DNA of 64,000 bases from Setophaga petechia (Eukaryota; Chordata; Aves; Passeriformes; Parulidae), in NCBI GenBank assembly GCA_024362935.1, contig JANCRA010000060.1:2887501-2951500 (forward strand), given 5' to 3'. Positions 1 to 12,700 of this stretch are shown here, piece after piece. The translations under genes were made by a program, and so were the position numbers. Under the pieces are notes generated by a model. The model was given only the letters and a program-made list of their open reading frames with translations. It was not told where the DNA came from and did not search any database. Position 1 is the first letter of the stretch, and each line of letters begins with the position of its first letter.

Positions 1-839
1 CAATCCGCTATCATTAATGGAGGAATTGACCCAGGAGGTAGAGGAACTCACAGATATATGCAACTTCAGCCCTTGCCTAGGAATTGTTCCTGATCTTCAC
101 AAAACAGGGTTTGAAGAATAGTCTTGGAATGATCTCTACAGCCCAGCTTTTACCTCCCTCAGAGTGCTCCTTCCCACAGTATGTCACACCAGTCTGGCAC
201 AGTTTCCGTGCAGGTGACAACCACTGCCACCAACAACAGGACCACTTTACCCACCACCAGTGAGAGGGAGTGTGGATTATTCCATTTTTCCCACATAAGA
301 TACGGAGCAGAAATTTCTGTTGTAAATCCTGCCAATTATTCCTGAATTTATACATACAAGCAAAGATGCCTTGTACAGACTCTACCTTCTTGGACCCCTG
401 GTGATCAGTGGCACAGAGTCTAGCGGTGGACCCTGGAAGGACAATGCTGAGCCCAGTCCTTCCTGACACCTTTGTTAGGAAACTGGGTGAGGGGGCCAGG
501 CTGTGCCCTCCCACAAACCAGGAGCAGTGGCTGATCTGACAGAGAGAAGTGCTGCCATGCAGAAGGACAGTTCAACAAGGGGGACAGTTCAATGACAAGT
601 GCTGAGTCCTGTCATTGGCAAGGAACAACCACAGGCAGAGGTGACTGCTGGGGGCCACCCAGTTGGAAAACTGAAGTGTGGCAGGGTTCTGCTGGACACC
701 AGGATGCCCATGGGGCAGCAATGTGCTCCTGCAGCAATGCAGAACAGCGTCCTGGGCTGCACTGGGAGCTGTGTCACAGCTGGCAGAGGGAGGGGATCCT
801 TTCCCTCTGCTCCACAGCAGTGAGGCCAGCCCTGGAGTG
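1..839. other. no recognisable gene
   Basis: I find no exon or repeat family here that I can name. A 145-codon open frame on the minus strand (77-514) has no domain I recognise and no convincing splice context. It could be old retroviral or intronic DNA, and I leave it unassigned. Confidence 0.4.
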
Positions 840-1325
840 CTGGGCCCAGAGCTGGGCTGCCCAGGACGGGACACAGGGACAGACTGGACAGAGTCCAGCA
901 CAGGGCCATGAAGCTGATGGAGGGACTGCAGCGTCTCTGCCATCAGGAGAGGCTGAGAGAGCTGGCACTGCCCAGCCTGGAGCAGAGCAGGCTCAGGGCA
1001 TCTCATGCCTGGGCATGAAAAGCCAGGGGGAGGCTGCAGAGGGGACAGGGCCAGGGACAGCCCCGGGGGCCTCGGGCACAAAGTGACCCCCACAGGAGGG
1101 GCCCTCCGAGCTCAGGAGACACTTCTGCACTGGGAGGGTGGCCGAGCACTGCCGCAGGTGCCCGGGGAGCTGGGGGAGTCTCCATCCCTGCAGAGACTCA
1201 AAAGCCACCTGGACACATCCTGGCAGCCGGCTCTGGCTGGCCCTGATGGAGCAGGGGCTGGGCAAGGTGACCTCCAGAGGCGCCTCCAGCCTCCCCAGCC
1301 TGAGATTCTGTGACTCTGAGAACAA
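840..1325 (+). mobile_element. CR1 LINE 3'-end fragment
   Basis: This stretch reads like the 3' part of a bird CR1 retrotransposon in sense orientation. It has the segment around 940-1000 with 'gaggctgagagagctgg' and 'agcctggagcag', then 'gtctccatccctgcagag' near 1175, and it ends in 'gattctgtgactctgag' near 1303-1320, resembling the ATTCTGTGA tail repeat of CR1. It is degenerate and 5' truncated, which is usual for CR1. The identification rests on remembered family features, not on an alignment. Confidence 0.6.
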
Positions 1326-1671
1326 ACAGGCTGCAGCTTCCTAAGGACAAATGAAAAAGCTCCACACATGGCAGCTTTCTCCTGCCCTCACCAAAGTTGT
1401 TCATGGCACATGTCTCCCTTCTGCAGATTCCTGCCTGGAGTGAGGATGCTCCTCAAGTTCACACCTTGAGGCTGAGAGAAATGTTTGCCCTTGGTCATTG
1501 GTTTGGGTGAGTAGCATCAATTTTTAAGATTTGGTTTTTGCTGGCCTGATGGGTATTGCTTCAATGTTGCTTCAGATATACTGCACGATACTGGAAGTTA
1601 GAGGTCTCTGCACTGGGTAGTAAATAACTTTTATATAGATCTATTAGTTTAATTATGATCATAATAAACTC

Positions 1672-1677
1672 TTTATT
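1672..1677 (-). terminator. possible poly(A) signal (AATAAA)
   Basis: AATAAA on the minus strand, about 165 bp downstream of the C-terminal-type CEP250 exon at 1841-1922. It could end the minus-strand transcript. The surrounding DNA is AT-rich, so a chance match is possible. Confidence 0.35.
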
Positions 1678-1840
1678 TTTCTATAAACATCCTTAATCCT
1701 ATGGAACAGAGTTGTAAAACGGTTCAGTTACACCTATCCTATCCTTTAAATATAAACTACTGACTAAGTCTAAAACTACATCTAGCTGCAGCCTGGCTCC
1801 TCTCTGAGACGTTCAGGAAGCAAGGAGGTCCCTTCTGCAC

Positions 1841-1922
1841 CTTGTGTCTCCTGCCTGCTCCCTGCACGGCTCTCCAGGTGCTGCTGTCGCTCTTGGGCCA
1901 GCTGTGACTGCAGCAGGGACAC
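1841..1922 (-). CDS. CEP250-like C-terminal-type exon (divergent copy)
   Basis: Minus-strand exon bounded by an acceptor at 1923-1924 (TTTCAG) and a likely donor at 1839-1840 (ACAAG then GTGCAG). It encodes VSLLQSQLAQERQQHLESRA and a few more residues. This resembles the start of the C-terminal region of vertebrate CEP250. A longer, better preserved relative lies at 38316-38666. This copy diverges after about 17 residues, so it is either a shortened last coding part of the gene or a decaying remnant. Its upstream intron is also duplicated at 38.7-39.0 kb. Confidence 0.5.
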
Positions 1923-2295
1923 CTGAAAGAGGCACAAGGCCTGGCTCAGACAAGCCCACGCTGGCAGGAGCACCTGCAGCCCCACGGTACCGGCTCTGGG
2001 GGCAGACACAGCCTCCAGCTCCAGCCCTCACCAACACTCTGCCCTTGGGCAAGGGGAAAGGAACAGGCTCCCAGACACACAACAGAGCTCAGAGCATCAA
2101 CAAGTCCACTTCAAGGCTGCCAAACCCTTCCCACGTACATCCCTCAGCCACCACAGGTCTATTACAGAGACTTCCAACGGGATTTAGGAACCCAGCTCTG
2201 ATTTCCAGAGCACACATTTGGGCCACTGACCCCTTTCTGTGCCTCAATATGGGGGCTGCTGCTCTTCTGAACTACTGGAGGACTCTTCTGTTTCA
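1905..2295. repeat. segment duplicated at about 38650-39050
   Basis: About 390 bp covering the end of the C-terminal-type exon and its adjacent intron is clearly homologous to 38650-39050, with small indels and substitutions. Shared landmarks are the run after CTGAAAGAGGCACAAGG, the 'ccttcccacgtacatccctcagcc' region and 'cacacatttgggccactgaccc'. The same CEP250 3' segment therefore flanks the amplified array on both sides. Confidence 0.8.
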
Positions 2296-2766
2296 GACTT
2301 GGGGACAGGCAAGATGAAGTAGTCTGGAGGGAACACTCTCCTAAAAGTTCTGATTCTTCTCCTTTCAGGTTCCACCTGCACGTTGGATGGGAGAGAGGAT
2401 CACAGAAACCTGTCAGCAAACATGGAGCAAAAGGACCTCTGGACATCAAGGCAAGGAGATCCCTGCTCTGAGACCCTGAGCTGCACCAGACCACACTGGG
2501 GGCACAAAGCTCTCGCTGGAGGCTGTGCAAGAGAGGCCAGTGTGGGTGTGCAGGGACACGGGGCCAGGGAGGGAGGCAGCGCAGTGAAGGTGCCCTTGTG
2601 AAAGCCATGGGCTGCCACAGGAGAGAGAACAAACAAAGGGCTGTGCCACAGCAGGGACAGGGAGAGGCAAGGGAACAAGCAGAGGTCTCCAAAGCACTGC
2701 CTGGCCTAAGGTGCCAAGTTCCAGAGGAGCCTGAGGCTCTGCAGAGGCAGCCAAAGCCCCATTTAC

Positions 2767-2904
2767 CTGCTCACCACTTCTCCTGGGCCCGGAGGAAAAT
2801 TCAGGCCTCTCCTTCTTCTCTATCTCTGCTGATGCAAGCGGTTTCTTAGATTCCTGGCTGGTCCTTGAGCCACCTAACAGCTGCTCCTCTTGTGCTCCAA
2901 CAGC
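2767..2904 (-). CDS. CEP250-like exon downstream of the repeat array
   Basis: A 138-nt (46-codon) minus-strand exon that starts AVGAQEEQLLGG and ends PRRSGEQ. The donor is GTAAAT at 2761-2766. The acceptor is CAG at 2905-2907, or three bases further in, which would add one Gln. It follows unit IV exon a (3322-3657) in phase 0. The sequence is charged and Gln/Glu/Lys-rich, consistent with coiled coil. I do not recognise a specific counterpart. It is the only exon between the repeat array and the C-terminal-type exon that I can support. Confidence 0.55.
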
Positions 2905-3321
2905 CTGCTGGGTGTTCAGAGAGGAGATGATTCCCATATTTTAAACACCACAGAAGATGTCCCTCAGAAATCTCCATCTCAGGAAGCATCCTCAAAGCAC
3001 CAGCAGTGCAGCTGCTGTTCAGCCCTCTTGGTACAAAACTCAGCTGGCTTTAGCCCATTGCTCTGCTCACCTGCTCCATTCCTTCCCACACCCAATCCAA
3101 AGCCCCATGTGTTGTCTCCCCTTTTGTGGGCACAGGAGATGCAGCTCCCCATGCCCAGCATTTGTCTTGGAGCTGATTTGAACAGCAAGCTCCAGAGCAG
3201 GATCAGTCATTCCAGGGGTGCCAGGAAACAATCTGGCAGTCAATGGTCTCTGGCTGGAGCCAGGCAGACAGACAAGGCTCTTTACCCAAGCAGGCCTGCA
3301 CTGAGAGGGATAGAGACCCAC

Positions 3322-6300
3322 CTCTTCTTGGGAAACATCACTGGAATAATTCAGGTGTGTTGCAGTGGACTGAAGGTCAATGCCAGTGCCTGCCTGGATA
3401 GAAGTCTTTCCCTTCAGGAAGGACAAGCGTTTCTGCAGAGCTCCTCTGGCAATTTTACACTTGTCCAGTGCAGGACTCAGAGTGCTCCCTCTTTCTTCCT
3501 TCAAAGCAGCAGCCCCATGCTTCAACTCTTCCTGCTTGGTTTCCTTTTCACTGTCCAATTGCTGCATTCTTTCCTGCTGACTTTGCATGTTGACTGCATG
3601 GATTTCATTCTTCTTTTCCAGATATCTCATGTGCTGCTGGTAAAATTCCTGTTCATTCTGCCAAAACAGGAGAAGAAGTGTCACTCCTTCCCTCTCTCGC
3701 TTTGCTTTCATACCAGATCTGGACTCCTGCTGCAGGGGCTTTCCAGCTTCCCTTCTGCCCTTCCCTGACCTCCTGCAGCTCCACTCCAGTGCTCCTTTGG
3801 GGAGGAGCTGCCAGAACTGCAGCCAGGATTTCAAGTGCACGCTAAGCAGGATTCAGGCAGTGCCACGAGGATGTGCTCTCCATCAGGGAGGAAGGGAAGA
3901 GCAAACAGCCCCAGCCTTTCATTCCCTGCCCTTGGGCTGACAGCAGTGGTTTTCCACCTCTCCTGTGTAGAGTTTCCATGGCTCCATCCCCCAGAGCCCC
4001 ACTGCCCTCTCTGGGAGCAGCAATGGCCAGATCAGTCTGTCATTCTCTGCTGCCACTCAGGACGAGTTCTCCCCTTGCAGGCACACGTCCTGCTGGGGAT
4101 CAGCACTTGGCTCTCCCCTCTCCCCACTGGCTGCTCTCAGATAGCCAAGGCCAAACACCTTTCTGTTAACAGCAAACTTGGGACTCTGCCCTTCCTTCCA
4201 GATCCAGATGTTTAGAAATCTGAACATGGGATTGGAGAGCAGGAATTCCCCAAACCATGCAATGTCAATAGGGCCAGTGAGGACATTGAGAGCTAAAGGT
4301 TCTAGGGCACAGAAGCCCAGCATGGAGGAAAATCAACAGCCTCAGCATTAACTGGCTTTGCCATGACTACAACATCTTCTCCTCCTTATTCAGAAGAATG
4401 CAATTAGAAAAGTTAAACTGGAAAAAGGTAGCTCCTTAGAACTATGAACAAAAGGCCCCAACATAGCTAGGAAATGGTTCTTTGTGGCATCTGCCAATCT
4501 CACCAGCACATCCTTCCTTTCCTTCTCCATGTTTTCCAATTTCTTCTTCAGAGATGCCACCTCCTGACGAAGAGTCACAGCCTCTTCCTTCCTTTCAGTG
4601 GCCTCTTTCTCCAGGGCAGTTTCTCGAGAAATATGCTCGACTTCCTCCTTCCACCAATCTGCGGCAGGAAAGAGGAAAGGAGAAGGAGAAAGAGGCAAGC
4701 AAAGCAAAGGCAAACTGATGTGCATCCTGCAGAGACAACAGCACTATCTTCTCTACCTGCCTGTGTTTGCCAGGCTCTAAGCCCACAAAGGCTCCCAAGC
4801 TGACAGAAATGAAGGAAACTTCCAGGCAGAGAAAAAGGCAGAAATGAAAGGGGCAAGGTTCATAGGGATAGGAAAGTGTGTTTGCTCTTGGCCTTGTGCA
4901 GAGTGAGCAAGCCAAGAGAGACAAAGGAGAGGGGGTGCCTGTGCAGCCCTGCTCCAGAGAGGCCAATAGCCTGGAGACTCTGGCAGGGCTTGAGGTTTGG
5001 GGAGAATGGAGCAGAGGCATCCAGCTACAGCTTCTCTGCTGGTGAGACAGCATGGGGCAGAGAGTGGGAGAGGAGAAGCTGTACCTTGCTCATTTTCCTC
5101 CAACTCCTTCTGCAGATCCAGGTTGCGGGCTCTGAGGTTGTCTCTCTGAGCTTTTGTCTTCCTCAGCTCCAGCTCCACAGCCTTACACTGTATGGCCAAG
5201 GCAAGAGCTTTGTCATCAGAGCTCTGGAGCTTCACACGCAGCTCAGACACCTCAGCCTCCAGCACGTGGTCAGAGTCGCTCAAAGAGCGTTCTCCTGCTC
5301 GAGACTCCTCCAGCTCCTTCAGCAGCTGCATCTGTTGAGTTATCTGGGAAGCTTCCATCTGCAGCACTGCGTCCTGCAGGGCCTGGATCTGGAAGATGGA
5401 TGCACACAGCCTCAGGGACAGGGCTGCTCCTGAGGCTGCAGAGTGGGCCGCAGGGAGAGCAACAAAGGAGAAATGATTTCAGGCAAAATGATGCCAAAAC
5501 CAGAAGGCACAGAAGCAAGGATTGCAACGGAGACAAATGGAGAGAAAACAGGCAAAGGGAGGCAATGGGCATCCTTGGGCTGCAGCTCTGAACAGCGGCT
5601 GAACTGGCTGCGCTGGAAGTGCCCTGCCCAGCCTGCCACTGCCACCTCTGTGTCCCCACATTGCTCAGTGCCTGGCACAGGCACCAACTCTGTCTGGGAC
5701 AACACTGCTAACAGAGGGACAGAGAAGCTCCAGACCAGTCTGCTGCTGCTTCTCCTCCCACATTTCCTGCTGGGACCCGGGAGAGGATGGGGGAAAACTT
5801 CTGCAGCAGACACCAGATCCAGCCTCAGCCTCAGGGTGCAGCAGCAGCCCCGGGCAGAGCACGGCAGCTGTGGATGCTGCTGGCAGGGGAAAGAGGTTGG
5901 GGCCTCCAAGGCAAAGGTGCTGTTGTGTGTCCCTGGAGAAGAGGATGCCACTGCACAGCTTACCTGTGTGTTGAGCTCCCGCAGTTGTCCAGCGCGGTTT
6001 GAAGAGAGCTGTTCGGCTGTCTGAAGAGCAGATTGACACTGAGACACCTGATTGTTCAGTGTCCGGTTCTGTTCTTTCAGTGTCCTAAGGCACACATTCT
6101 TTTCCTCCAGAGACAGAATCAGCCTAGAAGGGAAGCAAGCGGCTCAGTACTATATGATATCAGATTTTATCAACTCTTGGGACTTGCACCACCTCAGGGG
6201 AAAACTGCTCTGCCTGATGAGGTTTGTCTATAAACAACTTGGCTGTTTGTTCCCCCTGCAGTCCCAGCCCAGTATGTGCCTACTCTGCTTTTGTCCCTGA

Positions 6301-9300
6301 AAGAACAGCGAGTTCCTGCCTCCATGCCCTTCCTTCTTTTTGAGATGGGAATGTGAATACAAAGCTAACAAAGTCTTGCAATGAAGACATTAGGGGAGAG
6401 GAACAATTTTCTTCTGACTACCCCGGTTCCAAAGCAGGGAGGTTTGGTCAGCATGGAAGAGACATTTCCTTCCCCCATCTTACACATCCAGGTAGGAGGA
6501 GCAGCACCCTAGAGCCAGGGCATCTCTGGCAAGTTCCCTAACATTTACCAGCACCCATCCTACTTTCAGCTGGAGAAACAAAGGCCAAAGGGGCAACAGA
6601 GACTTGGAGCACAACCGGATGGAAGATGCAGAAGGCTCCAGGGAAGCAGGAGTGCCCTGCCTTTCCTTTGTCTTCTTCTTGGAGGAAGAATCCTGTGGCA
6701 CTGCAGCCTGGTAGGACTTGATTGGCTGCAGGAGCCCCCCATACCTTGGTCCTGTTTCTTGCATTCTTTGCACAGTCAGAAATGCCTGTGACTGTGCAGG
6801 GTGGCGGGGACCCTGCCTGACCCCCTGCAGGCACTGGGGGACATTTGATGAGGAACGATGCAACAGAGACATTCTTGTTTCTGGTCTGCCTCTGAGGGCA
6901 ATCTGGCCTAGAGCAGCAATCAGGGCCTTAAGATGGTTCTGCCCAGAAAAAGCATCAGATGCCAGGCTGAGCCAGACCCCAAAGGCTCCAAGTTACAGGC
7001 CCCAAGGTGGAGCTGATGGATGTATCCAGCTCCTTACAGTGCAGCTTGGGCAGGGTCAACACACCAACCTAACAACACAATCCCCCTAGAGGGAAAGGGC
7101 CTCCCCAAAAGCCTTTGTCTTCAGAAAAACTCTACCTGGAGGCTTCAAAGAAAAGAAAATTAAATTCAACATTCAGATAATGAGACGCGTCTGCATGGAG
7201 AGTTCAGAATCTGCTACTTAGGAAATGCTGCCAGAGCCCCTGGCAGGTGCAAAGATGGCAAAGAGGGAATCCATTCACCACAATGCAGAGTCCCACAGGC
7301 TTTCTTTTACCTGGCTTTTTCCCTCTCTAGGGCATTGACAGAAGCCTGCAATTCTGAATTTTGCTGTGCCACTTCTTCCCATTGACTCCTTTCCCTCTCC
7401 AGCTTCTGCAGATGCACTTGCAGCTCCTTGTTCTGATCTTCTGCCTCCTCCAGCAGCTTCTGGACGTGCTCAACCTCCAACAGCTTCTGCCTGGACTCTT
7501 CCTGGGCTTCCCTCACATCCTGCTGGGCTCTCTGCACAGTCCTTTCCTGGGACTCTCGGGAGGCTGCCAGCTGAGATGCCAACTGTGCCACCTCCAGGCA
7601 AACAGAACAAAGCAGTCAGAGGCTACAGCCACAGCTTCTCACACTCAGCCACAGAACAGGCTGGGAGCAAAGGGAAAGGACAACTTTCCACTCCTCCCTG
7701 TCCTGACAGCACCAGATTCACAAAGGATATGGACAACTTGTTTCAGGCTCTAAGTGGCCCACCACCAAGGGCACCTGAGAAAGCACCTGCCAAAGCAAGG
7801 CCAGCAAGAAGAGGCCAGCAGGAATCCATGCTGCTGCTTGCTGGCCAACAGCACAGAGGACTAGCCCAGCTGTCCAGAGCAGCAGCTGACATTCAGCAGA
7901 GCACTGAGTGTCCTTCAGAGCAGCTGCCATGGAGCCCCCAGAGCACGAGACAGCCCCAAGGCTCAGCCCAGCAGCTGCTGCTCTGCCATGGAAAAGCAAG
8001 AAGGCCACAGACCCCTCGCTGCATGACTGCAGTGCCACTGCTCTTTCACTCACCTGCTTTTCTAGAGCCTCCTTCTGCTCAAGGAGGAGATTGATTTCGT
8101 CTTTGAAGTCTTGTAGATCTTCCTCGTGCCTCCTCTGCGCTGCCTGGACTTCTCTGCGAGCTGCCTGCAGCTCCCCTTGCAGCTCTGTCTCCACACAGTT
8201 CCTGGTCATCTCCAGCTTTGATATCCGCTGCTGAGCAGCAAACAGCCTGGACTGCAGGCCCTCCTTTGCTGACCTACAAGTTGCAAATATGGACAGACAT
8301 GAGTTGCTTGCTCCAGACACCCACAGCCGGTTATTCCAGGACAACGCGGCTCAAGATCCCCACGCCTGAGGATGGAAAATGGGTCCCCTGGAAACTCGTC
8401 CAGAGAAGGCACATCTGGGCCATTTCCAGAGCAGAGCAGAGCAGGGCCTCTGAGGGACTGCCCAGGCCTTCCTTACAGCCTGCCATAGCACAGACAGCCC
8501 AGCCCAACTTGGCCTCAACAGCCAAACCTTCACTTGCTGCTCCTGGCCTATGACTCTGGGTAGCTGTGCCCAAACAGGCTGGAGCAACAAGCAAAAGCCC
8601 AGGCCCTGCTCACAGCCCTTCTCTCAGCAGCACTTCCAAGCTGCTCTGCAGGGAGACAGAACAGACTCTTGTCCTGGCTGACTCCTGACTTTTTAGGGCT
8701 CTTGATAATGGACAGAAAGGTACATCATCTTCCAGACACCCAGTATTTAACAAGGCTTCAGAACTACTTTGCCGATCCTGTAAAATCTCATGGTCATGGC
8801 AGCACTTGTAAAGAATCAGAACAGCCTTTTGTCTGAATTACAACTACCTGAATGCAGAGACTGCAGTTTCAGCTCTTGCAAGGTCCAGGAGTAGACTTGC
8901 TGCCTTTGTTGGAGTGTTGCTGAACAAGCAGGCAGTAGCCCAAGGGACTTGTCCTTCCTCACTCAGTGAGAGGGACCATGCAAAGGGACCTTGGCAGGTT
9001 TGGCAGCTGGGTGCCCATCAACAACCAGCAAGAATGCCCAGAGGCTGTTGAGAATTCCAAAGAGCTTTCCCTGCTGCTCTCTAACCAGCTCTACATCCCG
9101 TCCCACACTTCTCAAGAGTGTGCTTGGAAGCAGAAATGCCTCAAGATGGTCAGCAGGAGCCTCTGGCTTCATCCTGAATGGCAGCGTGCTACTCCCAACG
9201 TGCCAAGGAAAGAGCCTGGAATGCTGAAGATGAAGCTTCCTGGTCTGAAGATCAGGATCATGTCAAGCGACTCGGAAAGGAACGAGGGGTGTTCAATGCC

Positions 9301-9770
9301 CAGAACCAGGAACCAAACCCAAGAGAAACTGAAGGTTTCACTCAGCATCTGCATGGTTTAACTACTCCTCAGTTCAGGGCTGGGTGGATTGATTTTGAAT
9401 CCCACAGGAGTGTGCTGGGTGGCACAGACAGGAGCCCAAGGCTCACGAGAGCTTTGCTGGCTTTAGGTGCCAGAAAAATAACCTTCACAACATGGCTTTT
9501 TGGTTTTTTTTCCTTGAGACTCTTCCATATTCTGTCCATGGAATGTAAAAGCATCTGAAAAGGCTCAGCTCCCTGCCTTTACCTGGTCTCTGCCAGCTGC
9601 CTGGAAAGGTCTTGTTGGAGCCCCTCGCTGGCTGCCAGTCGGCCCTCAAGGTCAGCCTTCTGGGCCAGCAGCTCCTCTCGCCACACCTGGGCCACTTCAT
9701 GCCCTTGGCCAGAGGATTCCTGGCTCAGCAGCTCCAGAGACCAGCTCGATGACTCTTGCTCCTCAGAAAC
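3322..9770 (-). CDS. CEP250-like coiled-coil module, unit IV (7 exons)
   Basis: Last of four tandem coding modules. In gene order the exons are b 9583-9770, c 8054-8273, d 7311-7591, e 5964-6123, f 5085-5388, g 4504-4658 and a 3322-3657. Each has AG and GT borders on the minus strand. Lengths are 188, 220, 281, 160, 304, 155 and 336 nt, or 548 codons, and the phases fit across every junction. The translation is almost all heptad-like Leu/Glu/Gln/Lys coiled coil, with 'SAKEGLQSRL', 'ALEREKAR' plus 'LILSLEEKN', and 'ELEESRAGERS'. Exons b to f align in order with the CEP250 (C-NAP1) segment around SSAKELL...TQAKEVI. C-NAP1 is a large centriole-end protein that recruits linker proteins such as rootletin. 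Exon c is a fusion relative to unit II. Exon a differs from the a exons of the other units (more substitutions). The family call is fairly secure; the function of the repeat is inference. Confidence 0.75.
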
Positions 9771-12700
9771 CTGCAAGTGGGACAAGGCACAGCTGGAGCC
9801 CTTCCTGGGGAGCCCTGTGCAGAGCCAGCCAGTGCCACCTCACAGGCAGCCAGAGGACAAGGAGCACCTGTGCTCTGGGCTCAAAGTTTCACAGCATCTG
9901 CCCCATGCAGCTCTGATAGCCTGGCCTGCCAGAAGCCTCTGGCACTGTTACCTTGGATGTGCTGCCAGTGTCAGGCCCTGCTGCCTTGCCTGGGACCAGA
10001 CAGCTCCTTCCCAACAGACATCCCTACTCCAAACTCTGTCTTGTCACCCAAAAATACTGCAACTTCCAAACTGCTAATACAATTTACTCTAAGCACCAGC
10101 AGTGCTGAACATCTTCAGCAATTAATCCAAAATCAGCTGGCTTTAGTTCATCCCTCTGCTCACCTGCTCCATTCCTTCCCACACCCAATCCAAAGCCCCA
10201 TGTGTTGCCTCCCCTTTTCATGGGCACAGGAGATGCAGCTCCCCATGCCCAGCATTTGTCTTGGAACTGATTTGAACAGCAAGCTCCAGAGCTGGATCAG
10301 CCATTCCGGGTGTGCCAGGAAACAATCTGGCAGCCAATGGTCTCTGACTGGAGCCAGGCAGACAGACAAGGCTCTTTACCCAAGCAGGCCTGCACTGAGA
10401 GGGATAGACACGCACCTCTTTATGGGAAACATCAATGAAATATTTCAGGGGCACTGGAGTGGACTGAAGGACGTTGCCAGTGTCTGCCTGGATCTTTCCC
10501 TGCAGGATGTCCAAGTGTTGCTTCAGAACCCCTTTGGCATGTTCACTCTTGTTCAGTGCAGCACTCAGTACTTGATTGTTGTCCTTCAATTTCTTCAAAG
10601 CAGCAGCCCCATGCTCCAAATCTTCCTGCAAGTCTTCCCTCTCCACTTCCAATTCTTGCTTATTTCCCTCATGACTTCTCATCTCAGGTGCATGCATTTC
10701 ATTCTTCTTTTCCAGATAGCTCATGTGCTGCTGGTACAATTCCCATTCATGCTGCCAAAACAGGGAGAAAAGTGTCACTCACTCCCTCTCTCGCTTTGCT
10801 TTTCATAGCAGATCTGGACTCCTGCAGCAGGGGCAGGCACAGGCTGCCCCTGTCTCTCAGCCCCTCAGGATGCTGCAGAGCTTTGCTGGGCCCCCCCTTG
10901 ATGCTGCATCTTTCCCAGGTCACTCAGCCCATCCCAGCTTCCCTTCTGTCCTTCCCTGACTTCCTGCAGCTCCACTCCAGTGCTCCTTTGGGGAGGAGCT
11001 GCCAGAACTGCAGCCAGGATTTCAAGTGCACGCTAAGCAGGATTCAGGCAGTGCCACGAGGATGTGCTCTCCATCAGGGAGGAAGGGAAGAGCAAACAGC
11101 CCCAGCCTTTCATTCCCTGCCCTTGGGCTGACAGCAGTGGTTTTCCACCTCTCCTGTGTAGAGTTTCCATGGCTCCATCCCCCAGAGCCCCACTGCCCTC
11201 TCTGGGAGCAGCAATGGCCAGATCAGTCTGTCATTCTCTGCTGCCACTCAGGACGAGTTCTCCCCTTGCAGGCACACGTCCTGCTGGGGATCAGCACTTG
11301 GCTCTCCCCTCTCCCCACTGGCTGCTCTCAGATAGCCAAGGCCAAACACCTTTCTGTTAACAGCAAACTTGGGACTCTGCCCTTCCTTCCAGATCCAGAT
11401 GTTTAGAAATCTGAACATGGGATTGGAGAGCAGGAATTCCCCAAACCATGCAATGTCAATAGGGCCAGTGAGGACATTGAGAGCTAAAGGTTCTAGGGCA
11501 CAGAAGCCCAGCATGGAGGAAAATCAACAGCCTCAGCATTAACTGGCTTTGCCATGACTACAACATCTTCTCCTCCTTATTCAGAAGAATGCAATTAGAA
11601 AAGTTAAACTGGAAAAAGGTAGCTCCTTAGAACTATGAACAAAAGGCCCCAACATAGCTAGGAAATGGTTCTTTGTGGCATCTGCCAATCTCACCAGCAC
11701 ATCCTTCCTTTCCTTCTCCATGTTTTCCAATTTCTTCTTCAGAGATGCCACCTCCTGACGAAGAGTCACAGCCTCTTCCTTCCTTTCAGTGGCCTCTTTC
11801 TCCAGGGCAGTTTCTCGAGAAATATGCTCGACTTCCTCCTTCCACCAATCTGCGGCAGGAAAGAGGAAAGGAGAAGGAGAAAGAGGCAAGCAAAGCAAAG
11901 GCAAACTGATGTGCATCCTGCAGAGACAACAGCACTATCTTCTCTACCTGCCTGTGTTTGCCAGGCTCTAAGCCCACAAAGGCTCCCAAGCTGACAGAAA
12001 TGAAGGAAACTTCCAGGCAGAGAAAAAGGCAGAAATGAAAGGGGCAAGGTTCATAGGGATAGGAAAGTGTGTTTGCTCTTGGCCTTGTGCAGAGTGAGCA
12101 AGCCAAGAGAGACAAAGGAGAGGGGGTGCCTGTGCAGCCCTGCTCCAGAGAGGCCAATAGCCTGGAGACTCTGGCAGGGCTTGAGGTTTGGGGAGAATGG
12201 AGCAGAGGCATCCAGCTACAGCTTCTCTGCTGGTGAGACAGCATGGGGCAGAGAGTGGGAGAGGAGAAGCTGTACCTTGCTCATTTTCCTCCAACTCCTT
12301 CTGCAGATCCAGGTTGCGGGCTCTGAGGTTGTCTCTCTGAGCTTTTGTCTTCCTCAGCTCCAGCTCCACAGCCTTACACTGTATGGCCAAGGCAAGAGCT
12401 TTGTCATCAGAGCTCTGGAGCTTCACACGCAGCTCAGACACCTCAGCCTCCAGCACGTGGTCAGAGTCGCTCAAAGAGCGTTCTCCTGCTCGAGACTCCT
12501 CCAGCTCCTTCAGCAGCTGCATCTGTTGAGTTATCTGGGAAGCTTCCATCTGCAGCACTGCGTCCTGCAGGGCCTGGATCTGGAAGATGGATGCACACAG
12601 CCTCAGGGACAGGGCTGCTCCTGAGGCTGCAGAGTGGGCCGCAGGGAGAGCAACAAAGGAGAAATGATTTCAGGCAAAATGATGCCAAAACCAGAAGGCA

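Noticed and set aside
9756..10808. 350-codon open frame on the + strand
   Set aside because: It is antisense to the exon b edge, an intron and exon a of the CEP250-like gene. It recurs in each unit because the DNA is repeated, and splice sites and family match are on the minus strand.
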